Shown: in pieces, positions 11,601-25,000 of the stretch | Layout: every line of letters begins with the position of its first letter | Numbering within the stretch: position 1 is the stretch's first letter | Assembly: GCA_037349315.1 (NCBI GenBank) | Contig: JBAIAC010000042.1 | Span: 3,906,001-3,970,000 of the forward strand | Origin: Chelydra serpentina | Lineage: Eukaryota > Chordata > Testudines > Chelydridae | Direction: 5' to 3' | DNA length: 64,000 bases | The notes under the pieces: model-generated | The model's database searches: none | What the model was told of the DNA's origin: nothing | What the model saw: only the letters and a program-made list of their open reading frames with translations | Program-made: the position numbers and the translations under genes

Positions 11601-11893
11601 GCTGGGCTACACTGGGGGGATCGATCTAGGATATGCAACTTCAGCTACAAGAATAGCGTAACTGAAGTCGACGTTTCCTAGATTGAAAGTAAAAGTGCTT
11701 ACATAGGGTCCACGCGGCGCAGGCTGGCTCGCTCTCCCGTCGACTCCGCTTCCTCCTCTCGCCGAGCAGGACTTCCGGAGTCGATGAGGAGCGCTTCTGG
11801 GATCGATTTATCGCATCTAGATGAGACGCGATAAATCAATCCCCAATAGATCGATTACTACCCGCCGATTTGGCGGGTAGTATAGACGTACCT
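11601..11893. mobile_element. Palindrome-rich MITE-like element
   Basis: The element begins GGGCTACACTGGGGGG and ends TAGTATAGACGTACC. It contains nested short palindromes (GATTTATCGC...GCGATAAATC at about 11805-11838 and TACCCGCC...GGCGGGTA at about 11861-11880). The paralogous copy at about 52055 is uninterrupted (GGGGACTCAGGTATTAC), so this is an insertion unique to this copy. It is a recognisable turtle repeat, probably a DNA transposon derivative. A CTGAGG/TTCAGG flank pair may be a decayed target duplication. Confidence 0.75.
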
Positions 11894-12092
11894 TCAGGTA
11901 TTACAATGCTGATTGTCACCGCGTCTAAATTGTAGCTGCCTAGAAAATCACTGGAATGACACTGAGCCACAAAGCCTGAGTTATGAGGAGATGTAAGTGT
12001 CTTTGAATGGGTGACACGAAAGCCAGCAGGCTAGGCAGGGAGCTGCATAAGGTAGCCAATGGGAGATACTGAGCAGAGGGGAATTGCATAGG

Positions 12093-12315
12093 CAGGGCCG
12101 GCTCTAGGCACCAGCCAAGGAAGCAGGTGCCTAGGGCGGCAAATGTGAAGGGGCGGCACTTGTGCTGCTCTGGGGGCGGCACTCCGTTGTTTTGGGGGTT
12201 TTTTCCAGTGGCACGGCTATGGCAGGTCTTAATTGTTTCCTCTTTGGACGCAGCTTTTTTTTTTTTTTTTTTTGCTTCGCCACTTGGAGCAGCAGAAAAG
12301 CTAGAGCCGGCCCTG
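12093..12315. mobile_element. hAT MITE, 223 bp
   Basis: It has perfect 15-bp terminal inverted repeats CAGGGCCGGCTCTAG / CTAGAGCCGGCCCTG and a perfect 8-bp target duplication TGCATAGG (12085-12092 and 12316-12323). The second unit keeps the unoccupied site with a single TGCATAGG at 52247-52254. A poly(T) run lies inside. Confidence 0.95.
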
Positions 12316-12754
12316 TGCATAGGGAGTCTAGGCCCCTCACTCGGCTGTGTGGATTGCAGGGCTGTTCCCGTGAGTCTCTAGAGCCCACTGCCTCTTGATA
12401 GATTTTGTTTGTGAGGCAAATTCCCCAAAATACAGAACATTCAGAAGCCATTTTTTTCTTCTTAGAGGCAAATTTGGAGCTGTTTGGGGAGTTTGAAGAA
12501 AGAGGGAGATGAGAAATTGGCATTTAACTAGAGTGGGGAGAAGGAAAATCCAGGAACTGGTGATAGGTGCCATTGTTACTCACCAATAAATCTTCACAGG
12601 GATGTTATGAATGCTCAGATCTCTGTGAGTAACAGGAGAGTAACAGCGAGTAACATGCTCCCCCCTTTGAGAGGCTATTTATTGTTGCCTCTGTGCAAAG
12701 CAATTTCTGTTCTGGCTTAATGGAAACTAAACAGGAGAAAGGAGAATGGAGGAA

Positions 12755-12912
12755 ATTATAGAAAAACTAGAACTGGAAGGGACCTTGAGAGATCATCAAG
12801 TCCAGTCCCCTGCCCTCACAGCAGGACCAAGCGCCATCTAGATCATCCCTGATAGATGTCTATCCAACCTGCTCTTAAATATCTCCAGGGATGGGGATTC
12901 CACAACCTCCCT
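12755..12912 (-). mobile_element. CR1 LINE 3' fragment abutting TRIM-C exon 1
   Basis: On the minus strand this is the CR1 3' end, with landmarks GGTTGTGGAATCCCCATCCC, GAGCAGGTTGGATAGACA and GGACTGGACTTGATGATCTC. Its 5' side joins directly to the surviving half of a TRIM B-box exon at about 12913, so CR1 sequence replaces the RING and proximal B-box. Confidence 0.8.
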
Positions 12913-13012
12913 TGAAGAGGATCAAACCCCCATCTGTGTGGTGCGCGACAGATCCCGGGCTCACCACGCTCACACGGTGGTTCCCATACAGGAGGCTGCC
13001 CAGGAGTACAAG
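12913..13012 (+). pseudogene. TRIM-C exon 1 remnant (distal half of B-box)
   Basis: It encodes [20 protein letters not shown] and then a tail ending EAAQEYK before GTAGGG, matching the 3' part of TRIM-D's exon 1 (62276-62375). The usual CVVC pair reads CVVR here, so one zinc-ligand cysteine is lost. The RING and first B-box ligands are absent, with CR1 immediately upstream. The following intron stays homologous to 62376-62665. Confidence 0.85.
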
Positions 13013-16000
13013 GTAGGGAATTGCTGTCAAGTTTAATGGGTAAATACATTTTTGATTTTAATTCCATTTTAATTTCACTGGTAGTTGCCTGCCAGGGGTT
13101 TTACTTCACCATTCAGCTCTGTAAAGGCTTCGTTGTATGGATGAGGTATAAATGATCTGGCAGTGTGGCAAGAAAGGCAAAAAATGAAATCTTTAAATAT
13201 ATCTGATATAGGAAACTTTTCTTTGAGCTGCTGAATGCTTTTCAAACCAGCTTCCATTGGTGAAATAAGGGAACGTTTTAGACACTGGAAGCTGTGAAAT
13301 GCTCAGTGAGGTTTGACTCACAAGAGCTGCAGGCCGATCTATGTGAGAAGGCTGCCTTCAGACTGGAGAAAGGGAAGTTACAAGCTGCTGTTGTTACTGA
13401 TTTGTATCATAGTGTTTATTATTATTTTTAGTTGCATCACAGTAGCTCCCATATGAGATCTGTGCCCTGCACAAAACACACAGAGGGAAAATCCTTGCCC
13501 TGAGTAAGTGAGTCTAAACAGACAAGACAGACAAAGGGTGGGAGGAGAAACCAAAGCACTGAGAGAGAGGATGTGACTTGCCTGGGCTTACCCAGCAGGT
13601 CAGTGGCAGAGCTAGGAATAGACCCCAGGTATCCCTAGGCCTCTAACCACTAGGCCATGCTGCCATCTCAGCAACACTGGGCAGTGATGAAGTGCGGCCA
13701 TTAGCAGGGAAAGACTCCTTGATACAGGTCCCAGGCCCAGCAGGGAGAGGAGGTTTCCCACTGGGATTCTGAACTCCTGTGCTGCTCCATGAGGGGTTAA
13801 ACTCAAATGCTGCCGGCCTGCACTAGAGGAGATCACTGGGCTAAACACTGTGTGGGACCCCGAGCACCTTCAGTCCGCACACAAAAGGGCTCCAGACAGC
13901 TCAGGTCCATGCCAGGTACCACTGGGATTAGACTGGATTGTAACAAAATTTACCACGGGCTGGAGCTGACCGGTGCCCGTCTGACCTGTTCTGTTGTGTA
14001 CGTGGGCAAGGACCAGCCAGAGTGGTTCCATTAGTCCCACCAGGCAGCCTTTTGTAGTGTATTCTGGGATCTTTACCAGGGAATGGGACAGTGGGGTACC
14101 TACCCAGAGAACATTGCCACTGAAAGGGCACATCAATAGGGCAAATCCCAACTGTTCTAAACACAAATCAGCCTGCCTAATTAAGGTGGCCAGTGACCCA
14201 ATCCCAGAATACAGGACATCCCAACGCCTGCCTATGTGGGCCCACTGCCACCTGTGTCATTTGGCCTGCCTGGGCCAGCCCCTCTCTTTCTCACAGTCAG
14301 GGCCGGCGCTAACCTTTTTGCCACCCCAAGCAAAAAAAACAAAAAAAACCCCACACTGAGTGCCCCCCCCCCGGGAAAAAAAAACTACGAGTGCCGCCCT
14401 GCCGAAACAACCCCCCCTTCCCTCTCCTCTCCCGAGTCCCGCGCCGCCCTGCTGAAACAACCCTCTCCTCTCTCCTCTCCCGAGTCCCGCGCCGCCCTGC
14501 TGAAACAATGCGCCCCCCCAGCCCCGCGCCGCCGCCAAAGTGAAAAAAACAAAACCATGCGCCGCCACCGAAGAAAAAAAACCACCCCAAGCGCCGCCCC
14601 TTGCAAGGTGCCGCCCCAAGCACGTGCTAGGTCGACTGGTGCCTGGAGCGGGCCCTGCTCACAGTGGCTCCACCTGCATCATTCTGCATGGAGGTGCCGC
14701 TCCCACCCTAAAGGGTGTCTTCCTGCATCCTCAATCTCCTCCTCTCTCTCATTTTCACTGGACAAAGCCCGCCCAGTGCTGAGTCCCTACTGAACAGGGC
14801 TGGTGCTCCACAAAACTGGGAGTGTGCAGCTTCAAAGCACATGAATGGCCTCCTGACGTCTCATCGGGTTTCCCCTGGTGCTTACACCAGCTCTGCCCAA
14901 CCAGTGCTGTCCCCAGGGCTTCAGGGATGAAATTCCAACCCATAGTTAAACCCTGGTGGCTTCTTGGATATGTATCACTTTGTTCATTAAACCTTCTCAA
15001 TCACAAGTTTATTGATTCACCCCCATGTAATTCCAGTGCCCTGTTATGCACTGTACCACTAATCAACTCACAAATACCACTAAAGCTTGGTTACAATTGT
15101 GATCTCTCTCTAATTACTAAAAAAAACTGAACTGGAATTGGTAACAAGTCTGAATATGACACACTGCCAGTCTGCATTGATAAGGTTTCATCTCCTTGGT
15201 GGCTCTGATGTCACAAAGTGATTAGGATCAACAGTCATCTTGGGTTTTGGTGGGAAACACTCAGCTACTCACCACTCTCAACTATCCAAATAAAACCTCC
15301 CAAATCATTTCTACTTCTACAGGGAAAAATCCAGGCCTATTTGAAGACTCTGAGGGAAGAGCGAGAAAAGCTGCTGGGATTTAAAGTGAATGAAGAGGGG
15401 AAAAGCCAGGAGTATCTGGTAGGTTCCTGATATGAACTGGCCGAGACTGACGGTGGGAAATCTGGTTGGAGGCAGATTCCTAGGCGGCTTACATCCGATG
15501 AAGTGGGTATTCACCCACAAAAGCTTATGCTCCAATACTCTATAAGGTGCCACAGGACCCTTTGTCACTTCTACAGATCCAGACTAACACGGCTACCCCT
15601 CTGATACTAGGGCCTTGGCTACACTTGCAGATGTATAGCGCTGTTAGTTAAACCCGTGTTCGTACAGCTGAGTAGGGAAAGCGCTGCAGCCTGTCCACAC
15701 TGGCAGCCGCCAGCGCAGTAACTAGCACTGACGTGACTACATTTGCGGCACTTGCAGCGGTTTTGGGAGAGGTGCATTATGGGCAGGTATCCCACAGAAC
15801 ACCTCTTCCAATTCTGGCGCCGTGGGTTGTGGGAAGGGGGCGTGGGGTATGGTGTATACTGGGTCCTGTCCCAATGCCCCGTGATGCATCGCTTCGCATC
15901 CCAGAAATCCCTGTGTTTCCGGCCACAATTTGCGCCATCTTTCAACGGTTTCTTTGTAGCGCGATCTGTGCTCCGTTTCGGTCAGCGGGAAAATGGATCC

Positions 16001-19000
16001 CGACCTGGTGAGCAAAATACTGACAAGTCTCGCCAGCACGTCACGTTTGGCAGTCGAGCTGTTCCTTAAGATCCACAGTGACAGCGAGGAGTCCGACGAT
16101 GACGATGAAATTGTCACGCAAAACGTGTACGACACTAACTTGCTTGTGGCATTCACGGACATGCTATGCACCGTGGAACGCCGCTTTGGGGCTCGGGAAA
16201 CCAGCACAGAGTGGTGGGATCACATTGTCATGCAAGTCTGGGATGACGAGCAGTAGGTGCAGAACTTTTGAATGAGAAAAGCTACTTTCATGGGACTGTG
16301 TGAGGAGCTCGCCCCCGCCCTGCGGCGCAAGGACACGAGATTGAGAGCTGCCCTGACGGTGGAGAAGCGGGTGGCTATTGCAATCTGGAAGCTCGCAACT
16401 CCGGACTGCTATCGATCAGTAGCGAACCAGTTTGGAGTGGGAAAGTCGACCGTTGGGATCGTGCTGATGCAAGTTTGCAAGGCCATTAATCGCATCCTGC
16501 TCAGAAGAACCGTGACTCCGGGTAACGTGCAGGACATTGTGGCTGGCTTTGAACAAATGGGTTTCCGTAACTGCGGAGGGGCTATAGATGGGATGCATAT
16601 TCCTATTCTGGCACCACCCCACCTAGCATCCGAGTACATTAATCGGAAGGGGTATTTCTCCATGGTTCTCCAGGCGCTTGTGGATCACCGTGGGCGTTTC
16701 ATTGACATCAACGCAGGCTGGCCCGGAAAGGTGCATGATGCACGCATCTTTCGGAACACTGCCCTGTTCTGGAAGATGCAGTCCGGGACTTTTTTCCCAG
16801 ACCGGAAGATCACGGTAGGGGAAATTGAAATGCCCACTGTGATCCTTGGAGACGCCGCGTTCCCTTTAATGCCATGGCTCATGAAACCCTACACAGGGAG
16901 CCTTGACACCAGCAAGGAACGGTTCAACTACAGGCTGAGCCGGTGCCGAATGACTGTGGAGTGTGCTTTTGGCCGTTTGAAGGGCCGCTGGCGATCTCTA
17001 TATGGGAAGCTGGACTTGGCTGAACACAGCATCCCCGCGGCTATATCCGCGTGCTGTACCCTCCATAATATTTGTGAAGGGAAGGGTGAAATGTTCACTC
17101 AGGCGTGGACCTCAGAGGTTCAACACCTGGAGGCTGAATTTGCACAGCCAGAGAGCAGGGCTATTATAGGGGCCCAGCGTGGGGCTGCAAGGATTAGGGA
17201 TGCCTTGAGGGAGAAATTTGAGGCTGACAACCACCACTAATGTGTGCTGCCCTGCACGACCCTGAAGTGAAGTGGTTCCAATGTTATCAGTTATCTGTCT
17301 TTGCTAAGCTGATTTGTGTTTGCTCAGCTCACTTGTGTTGCCTGTTTCTTTCCTGGGCTAAGGTATCTTTTTTCCTTATGCAATAATAAAGACTGTCTGT
17401 AATAAACGGATTATTTAGATGTGCAGAGAAAATACACGTATTAAAAAGAAACACAACTGCTTGTGAGACAGAAAGGGCAAGGGAGTGGTGGGTAGTGTGG
17501 GGAAGGGTTCAATCACAGGGTATGGTATGTCCTGCTTTCATACTCGGGCTTCCTGTCTGGAGTGCTGTGCAGTGAGTGCTGGACCTCAGGATGTCTATAA
17601 TTCGGGATGGGAGTTGAGTGCAGTGGGTAAGGGTCATAGTTTCCAGGGCTGTCTGGTGAAGCTACAGGTGTTGGGGGCATCTGGTGTGGGCGATAAGAAC
17701 CTGGATGTTGGGTGAAGTGGGAAGGTGGTGACATGGGGGTACAAGTGTTTTGGGACACTGGCTGCAGGGTGGGGCGGGTGCGGTACTGCTCCGCCTGCAT
17801 GGCGACGAGCGCCTGGATAGAGTCCGCTTGGCGTGCCATGATGCTAATCAGTTCCTTTGTGCTTTCGTGCCGGAGCTGCATGCTTTGCTGCCGCTGCGCT
17901 GCATTTTCCTGGCGGAGCCTGCTTTCACTCTCCCTCCACTCCCGAGCCTTTTGATTCTCTTTAAGAGACTGTTTCATAACTTCCTGCAGCATGTCTTCTT
18001 TCGTTCTTCTGGGCCTCTTCCTGAGCCTTTGTAGTCTCTCAGCCGGTGATAAGAAGGATGGCGGAGATCTCAAGGTTGCATCTTGAAGGCAAAATGCAAC
18101 ATTTAACAGAGGCATCATTGTTTTATGCCATACAGAGCAATGATTCCCCCACACTTAAGGAGGGCACACACAGTCTCCAAAACAGCACAATTTTCCCGTC
18201 CCAAACAGAGCGCACAGAACCCACGGGAGCCCCAAAATGGTGAGTAAGCACAGGGTAAAGGGGGACTGATTGTTTCACGGATGTACTGTCCGATGGGTTT
18301 CTGTGCCTTGGGGAGAGCCAACAGCTGCAGGGGGAACCTACACTGAACACTATCCCCACATTTTCCACAGGAGTTCATCCTGGAAGATATCTCGCTGCTT
18401 GCAGCTTGCCTGTGTGCAGCAATGGTCCCCCCGCCCCTCGCGGCACAGTGGCACAGACACGTTACCCTGACTGGGACAAGGACCACGGCGGCTCTCCCAA
18501 TGAACCTGCGCAAGCACATTGCCCACGTCCTGGCTAGGACTTTCGAAGAGATTACAGTGGCCGATTTCTCCGATGTGATAGACCACATCACTGCGCTCTT
18601 CCGCATCTAGGCATGCATGCAGCCCAAACCCTCCTCGCCCAAGGACCCCACACCGAAAAAACTCCTTCCCGAAAATAAAAGCTGCTTACCGCGAACCTGT
18701 TCTTCTCTTTCTCTCCCAGCGTGTATCGGCTGCTGCGACTGGCTCCCTTCCTCCTGGCTCAAGAAGAGCTCCTGGCTGCATGCACCCAGGGAGTCAGGGG
18801 TGTCTCCCCCAGCCACAGCACCCTTGCTTCTGTTTTCTTCAACCCCCTCCTCCTCCTCCTCTCCCTCCTCCTCCTCCTCCTCATCCCGCTCTCCCGTGTC
18901 CACGGTGGTGCTCGGAAGAGTAGTGGGGTCAACCCCAAGTATTGCATCCAGCCCTTTGTAGAATCGGCAGGTTTTGGGGGGATCACCCGAGCTCTTGTTT

Positions 19001-22000
19001 GCCTCGCGGGTTTTGCGGTACGCACTCCGCAGCTCCTTTACTTTTATCCTGCACTGCATTGCGTCCCGGTCATGGCCCCTTTCAATCATGGCCCTTGATA
19101 TCTGGCCGAAAGTATCAAAATTCCTCCGGCTGGATCGCAGTTGGGACTGGACAGCTTCCTCCCCCCAAACAGCGATGAGGTCCAGCAGCTTGCCATTGCT
19201 CCATACTGGGGCTCGCTTGGCACGTGGAGGCATGGTTACCTGGAAAGATGCGCTGAGAGCACTCCACGCCTGGCTGAGCAAACAGGAAGGGGATATTTAA
19301 AATTCCAAGGGAATTTAAAGGGTCGGAGTGGCGGTTGATCACCTGAGGCCAGGGCAGTAGAGTGCTAATTGATGACCAGAGTGGCTAGAACAGGCGTTGT
19401 GGGATACTTCCGAATACTTCTGGAGGCCAATAACAGCGCATTGGGTGACCACACTGTAGCCGCAGCGCACCAGCAGCAGCGCAACAAACTTTATTCCTCT
19501 CGGGGAGGTGGAGTACATGCAGCGCTGTACCCGAGGACATGCAGCGCTGCACGTGCCTTGCGAGTGTAGCCAGTTAGTGAGTTACAGCGCTGCAGGCAGT
19601 TTTATTGCGCTGTAACTCGTGAGTGTAGCCAAGGCCTAGGTGGCCTTGGTGAACGTGGGCGTGTGTGTGTGTTTCTCCATGATCACTGATTCCTGGGTTA
19701 GATTCATGTATACATAAACCCTAAGCATCCGTTTCAGCTAAGGAGTTAATGTCTAGCCCTTGTGGCTCTCACAGAAATCCCTCCCAAGTGAACTGAACGT
19801 TGCCCGTGAAGTGCTGTCCACTGTGTCTGGTCATTTCTTGCACTGTTAACATGTTTGTTCTTTTTTCTCCCCTGGCATCTGTCAGTGTCCTGCCTCCTGC
19901 TGCTCTGGATCTGAATTCTCAGAGGCCACGAATAACAGAATACGATGACCATGACAGGCAGAAAAACATCCCTTTCAGAGGGATACTGGGGGCGAAGGGG
20001 AAGGTGTGAGATAATCCTCTGCCTAGTACACACAGGGTAGAGTCAAATGTCAAAAATCCTGGGATTTACAAAGAAATTCTCCCTCCTGCACACTCAGCTC
20101 TCCATGAAAGGGCCCCGGGCTCCATCCATGTCCCTGACCAGCCCTTTTCCCTATTTTCATACAGAAACAAACACAAACCGAGAGGCAGAAGATTGTGTCT
20201 GAATTTCAGCAACTGCGGCAGTTCCTGGAGGAACAAGAGCGACTCCTGCTGGCCCAGCTGGAGAAGCTGTACGAGGAGATTGTGAGGATCCAGAACAAAA
20301 ATGTCAGGAAACTCTCCGAGGAGATTTCCCGTCTCAGTGAGCTGATCAGTGAGATGGAGGGGAAGTGTCAGAAGCCAGCGAGTGAATTCCTGCAGGTGAG
20401 ACTGAATGAGAAACATCCCAGATCCCCCACAGGGAAGGGAGGGCTCCTGAATTCTAAGCACTGAGGTCCATCAGTAAGAGATCCCAGTGTAACTCAGCAT
20501 GTGCATTCCTGAAATGTGAATGACTATTGTTCTTTGAAAAGGTACAGAAACAAAGAAAGGAAAGCCCCATTAGCTCCAGGAATCTGCTTACTTGTTAAAT
20601 CCCTTCCCTGAGATCCCCTGTGTGTATCAGAGGGGACTGAGATTCTTTCCTCTCTCTCTCCCCTCTAGGACATCAAAAGCACCTTGAGCAGGTTCGTGGC
20701 TCTCTCTCCCTCCCCCTCACACTTCACAACCCTGGGAAAGAGCTTGGAGCACCACATCTCCCCAGGGCTCTACAGCAAAATGTGTGGGGAAGGTCACATT
20801 TTGGATACAAATCTCTCTGATCAACTTCATCCTGAGGTTCTCACCCTTTTATAGAAGACTCTGGAATGACCAACCTCAAGTAGTTCTTAAAGATGTTACA
20901 ACCCTGGGGGACTGGCTGCCTCGGGATTGTGAGGATGGAATATGGGCCTGTCACTGCTGGGGCCCTGGTTACCATTCAGCCCCGGCCAGCAGCGATCAAG
21001 AGTCTTTCCCACCTGTGGACTGTTTGGAGACCTGTGTGGAATGATCTGGGGAGGGGGGAGTTGGTGTCTGTCTAGTTCCTAGAGGACAGATTTGTACAGC
21101 ACTTCACCTGGGAACCTCCTGTCCCTCAGAGCATGGAGGCCCAGGAGTGAATTGGCCATAGAGACTCAATTCCCCTTTTATTCCCAGGCCAGAGTTGAAG
21201 AATATTAATGGGACCTTTGTGGGGAAGGTTGCACAGCCATGGCCTGTGCTGTACCTGCTCTCAGGCTGGGAGAAGTAGAGGAATTCTAACTCCAGCCCCA
21301 TTAGAGCAGCAACTTTCACTGACAATAAATTATAATAATAAATTATAAAGTGTCAATAAATTATAAATGAAATGTAACCATGTGAAATTGTTTCTGTCCA
21401 GGTGTGAGAAGGGGAAGTTCCAGCAGCCAGAGGAGATTTCTTCTGAACTGGAAATGAGACTCAGCGATTTCTCCCAGAAAACTGTTGCTCTAATGGAGAC
21501 TCTGAGGAAATTCAAAGGTACTGAGAAGGGATCTAGGAGGGGAAATTGAGAAAAGTCTCTGAGAATGTAGGAGGAGAATGGCTCTGATCAATTGCTTCAT
21601 AATTATATTATGTTTCTCTATAAATGTTGGGTGAGAATGTCACACACTTGGGATGCAAGACACTGATTGATTAATTCAAACCTTTACTTGTACCAAAACC
21701 ATGCCTGGCCATTACAACTACTATTAAAACAAGAAATGACTCATAGACTCATAGACTTGAAGGCCAGAAGGTACGATCATGATCATCTAGTCTGACCTCC
21801 CAAATTGAGGTGTCATTAGAGGAGGTTTTGGAACAAATTGATAAACTAAACAGTAATAAGTCTCCAGGACCTGATGGTATTTACCCAAGAGGAACTCAAA
21901 TGTAAAATTGCAGGACTACTAACTGTCATCTCTAACCTATCATTTAAATCAGCTTCTGTACCAAATGACTGGAGGATAGCTAATGTGACGCCAATTTTTA

Positions 22001-25000
22001 AAAAGGGCTCCAGAGGTGACCCTGGCAACTATAGGCCAGTAAGCCTCACTTCGGTACCGGGCAAATTGGTTGAAACTATCGTAAAGAACTAAATTGTCAG
22101 ACACATAGATGAACGTAATTTGTTGGGAAATAGTCAACGTGGTTTTTGTAAAGGGAAATCATGCCTCACCAATCTACTAGAATTCTTTGAGGGGGCCAAC
22201 AAGCATGCGGACAAAGGAGATCCAGTGGATATAGTGTATTTAGATTTTCAGAAAGCCTTTGACAAGGTCCCTCACCAAAGGCTCTTAAGCAAAATAAGCA
22301 GTCATGGGATAAGAGGGAAAGTTCTCTCATGGATCGGTAACTGGTTAAAAGATAGGAAACAAAGGGTAGGAATAAATAGTCAGTTTTCAGAATGGAGAGA
22401 GGTAAATAGTGGTGTCCTCCAGGGATCTGTACTGGGCCCAGTCCTATTTAACATATTCATAAACAATCTGGTAAAAAGGGTAAACAGTGAGGTGGCAAAA
22501 TTTGCAGATGATACAAAACTACTCAAGATAGTTAAGTCCCAGGCAGACTGCGAAGAGCTACAAAAGGATCTCACAAAACTGGGTGACTGGGCAACAAAAT
22601 GGCAGATGAAATTTAATGTCGATAAATGCAAAGTAATGCACATTGGAAAACATAATTCTAACTATACATATACAATGATGGGGTCTAAATTAGCTGTTAC
22701 CACTCAAGAAATAGATCTTGAAGTCATTGTGGCTAGTTCTCTGAAATCATCCACTCAATGTGCAGTGGCAGTCAAAAAAGCGAACAGAATGTTGGGAATA
22801 ATCAAGAAAGGGATAGATAGATAATAAGACAGAAAATATCATATTGCCTCTATATAAATCCATGGTAAGCCCACACCTTGAATACTGAGTGCAGATGTGG
22901 TCGCCCCTTCTGAAAAAAGATATATTGGAATTGGAAAAGGTTAAGAAAAGGGCAACAAAAATGAGTAGGGGTATAGAACGACTTCCGTATGAGGAGAGAT
23001 TAATAAGACTAGGGCTTTTCAGCTTGGAAAAGAGGCGACTAAGGGGGGGATATGATAGGGGTCTATAAAATCACGAGTGGTATAGAGAAAGTAAATAAGG
23101 AAGTGTTATTTACTTCTCATAATACAAGAACAAGGGGCCACCAAATTAAATTAATAGGTAGCGGGTTTAAAACAACACAAGAAAGTATTTTTTCACGCAA
23201 TGCACTGTCAACCTCTGGAACTCCTTGCCAGGGGGTGTTGTGAAGGCCAATACTATAGCGGGGTTCAAAAGGAAGCTAGATAGATTCATGGAAGATAGGT
23301 CCATCAATGGCTATTAGCCAGGATGGGCAGGAATGGTGTCCCTAGCCTCTGTTTGCCAGAAGCTGGATTGGGTGACAGGGCATGGATCACTTAATGATAA
23401 CCTGTATGTTCATTCCCTTTGGAGCACCTGCCATTGGCCACTGTCAGAGGACAGGATGCTGGGATAGATAGACCTTTGGTGTGACCCAGTATGGCCATTT
23501 TTATGTTCTTATGACCTCCTGCCCATTGCAGGCCTCAGAACCTTGCCCACCCACTCCTGCAATTGACCCCTAAACTCTGGCTTAGTTACTGGAGTCCTCA
23601 CATCATGATTTAAAGACTTCACGTTACAGATAATCCACCATTTACTGTACTTTAAATCTGCAAGAGATACGTGTCCCACACTGCCTAGGAAGTCACAAAA
23701 CCCCCAGGGTCTCTGCCAATCTGACCTGGGGGAAATTCCTTTCTGACCCCAAATATGGTGGTCAATTGGATGCTGAGCATTTGGGCAAGAACCAAAAGCC
23801 AGACACCTGGCAAATAATTCTCTGTAACTCAGAGCCCTCCACGCGGAGTGCCCCATCACTAGCCATTGGGCATATTTGCTACTAGCCATAGCATACGGAA
23901 AGAAGTTCTGGCCAGTTCCCTTCTCCTGGGTCAAAGGCAGGTCATGAGAGGTTTCTCCTATGCAGCTCCGAGTGCCCCTTACAATGTCTGCCTTGTTATA
24001 TACATCCAAATTACATATTTATTAGTTATTTTCCAGGCAATTGAGTGTTATGAATATTAAATATTTTATATAACTCAAACAGTTCAGGCATGGGAATTGT
24101 ATAATTGGCAGGGCTTTTGCTGTCCAAGCTATTTTCATGTTCTTAATCTCTTTTCTGATTGGTTTTTTATTCCCATTGATTATGTATAGGTCACTATCAC
24201 TTTTCTCTGCACACTGGTTTTGGACTTTCAAACTACTTCTTGATAGTTCATTTTGGGTGTCTGCTGTCTTTCAGGATCTTGTCCCAAACATCTCTTTGTC
24301 CCAGAGAGCAACTTATGAACCCATCACTTAATCACAAAGCAACTTAAGGCAACATTTCTTTATGTCAAGGAAACTACTCACCAGGCCAAAGCCAAGCCAA
24401 TCAGTACAAATGCACAATCTCAGTCAGTCGAAACTGCTGCATAAGAAATAACACTTGCATCAATTCTCAATACTTAACATAATAACTAGTGGGAAGCCGA
24501 CAAACGCAGCAGGTGTAACATGGGCCCAGGCATGTCTCACATCAATTCATGATGTACCAAAGGTCCCAACATTCAGGCCCAAATTCAGCAAAATGGCCTA
24601 ATTTGGGGGAGCTGCGTTTCTCTCTCCCAGCTAGAGAGCTGCAGGGCAGGTGCTCCCGAGCCCTGTAGCCTCCACAGCTGCAGGTGGAGTCAGTGGGAGC
24701 TGCAGGAGCCCAACTCCTCTGAGAACCAGGCCCTGGGACCTAAAAGTCAGCACCCAAAATCGGGACCCTAAATTCAAAGGCCACTTGTTAAAGCTGGACC
24801 CAGCCCATCACTGGGCTCTGGTCCCGTACAGCAGCTAGTCTGGGCCAATGGGCTGCAGGGAAGGAGAAAGCCCCTCCCCCACGGTGAGGGATCCCTCCAG
24901 CACAGGAACCTCTTGTGTCTCCTCCCCAGCAGCTGCAGGCTCAAGGCGGGTTCCTGAGAGGGCTGGGAATGGGGTGGGGGTGGGGAGGGCGGGTGGAAGA

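Larger units (their letters stand above)
15611..19636. mobile_element. Harbinger DNA transposon, copy 1 (4026 bp)
   Basis: Termini are GGCCTTGGCTACACT at the left and AGTGTAGCCAAGGCC at the right, a perfect 15-bp inverted repeat, flanked by a 3-bp duplication TAG (15608-15610 and 19637-19639). It holds a transposase on + and a Myb/SANT gene on -, the two-gene layout of PIF/Harbinger elements. Copies of the palindromic AGCGCTG motif cluster near both ends and could be binding sites for the element's proteins. It lies in intron 2 of TRIM-C. Confidence 0.95.

Noticed and set aside
22120..22824. Active reverse transcriptase gene
   Set aside because: The RT frame is a CR1 fragment that is 5'-truncated and frameshifted downstream, so it is a dead LINE copy and not a gene.
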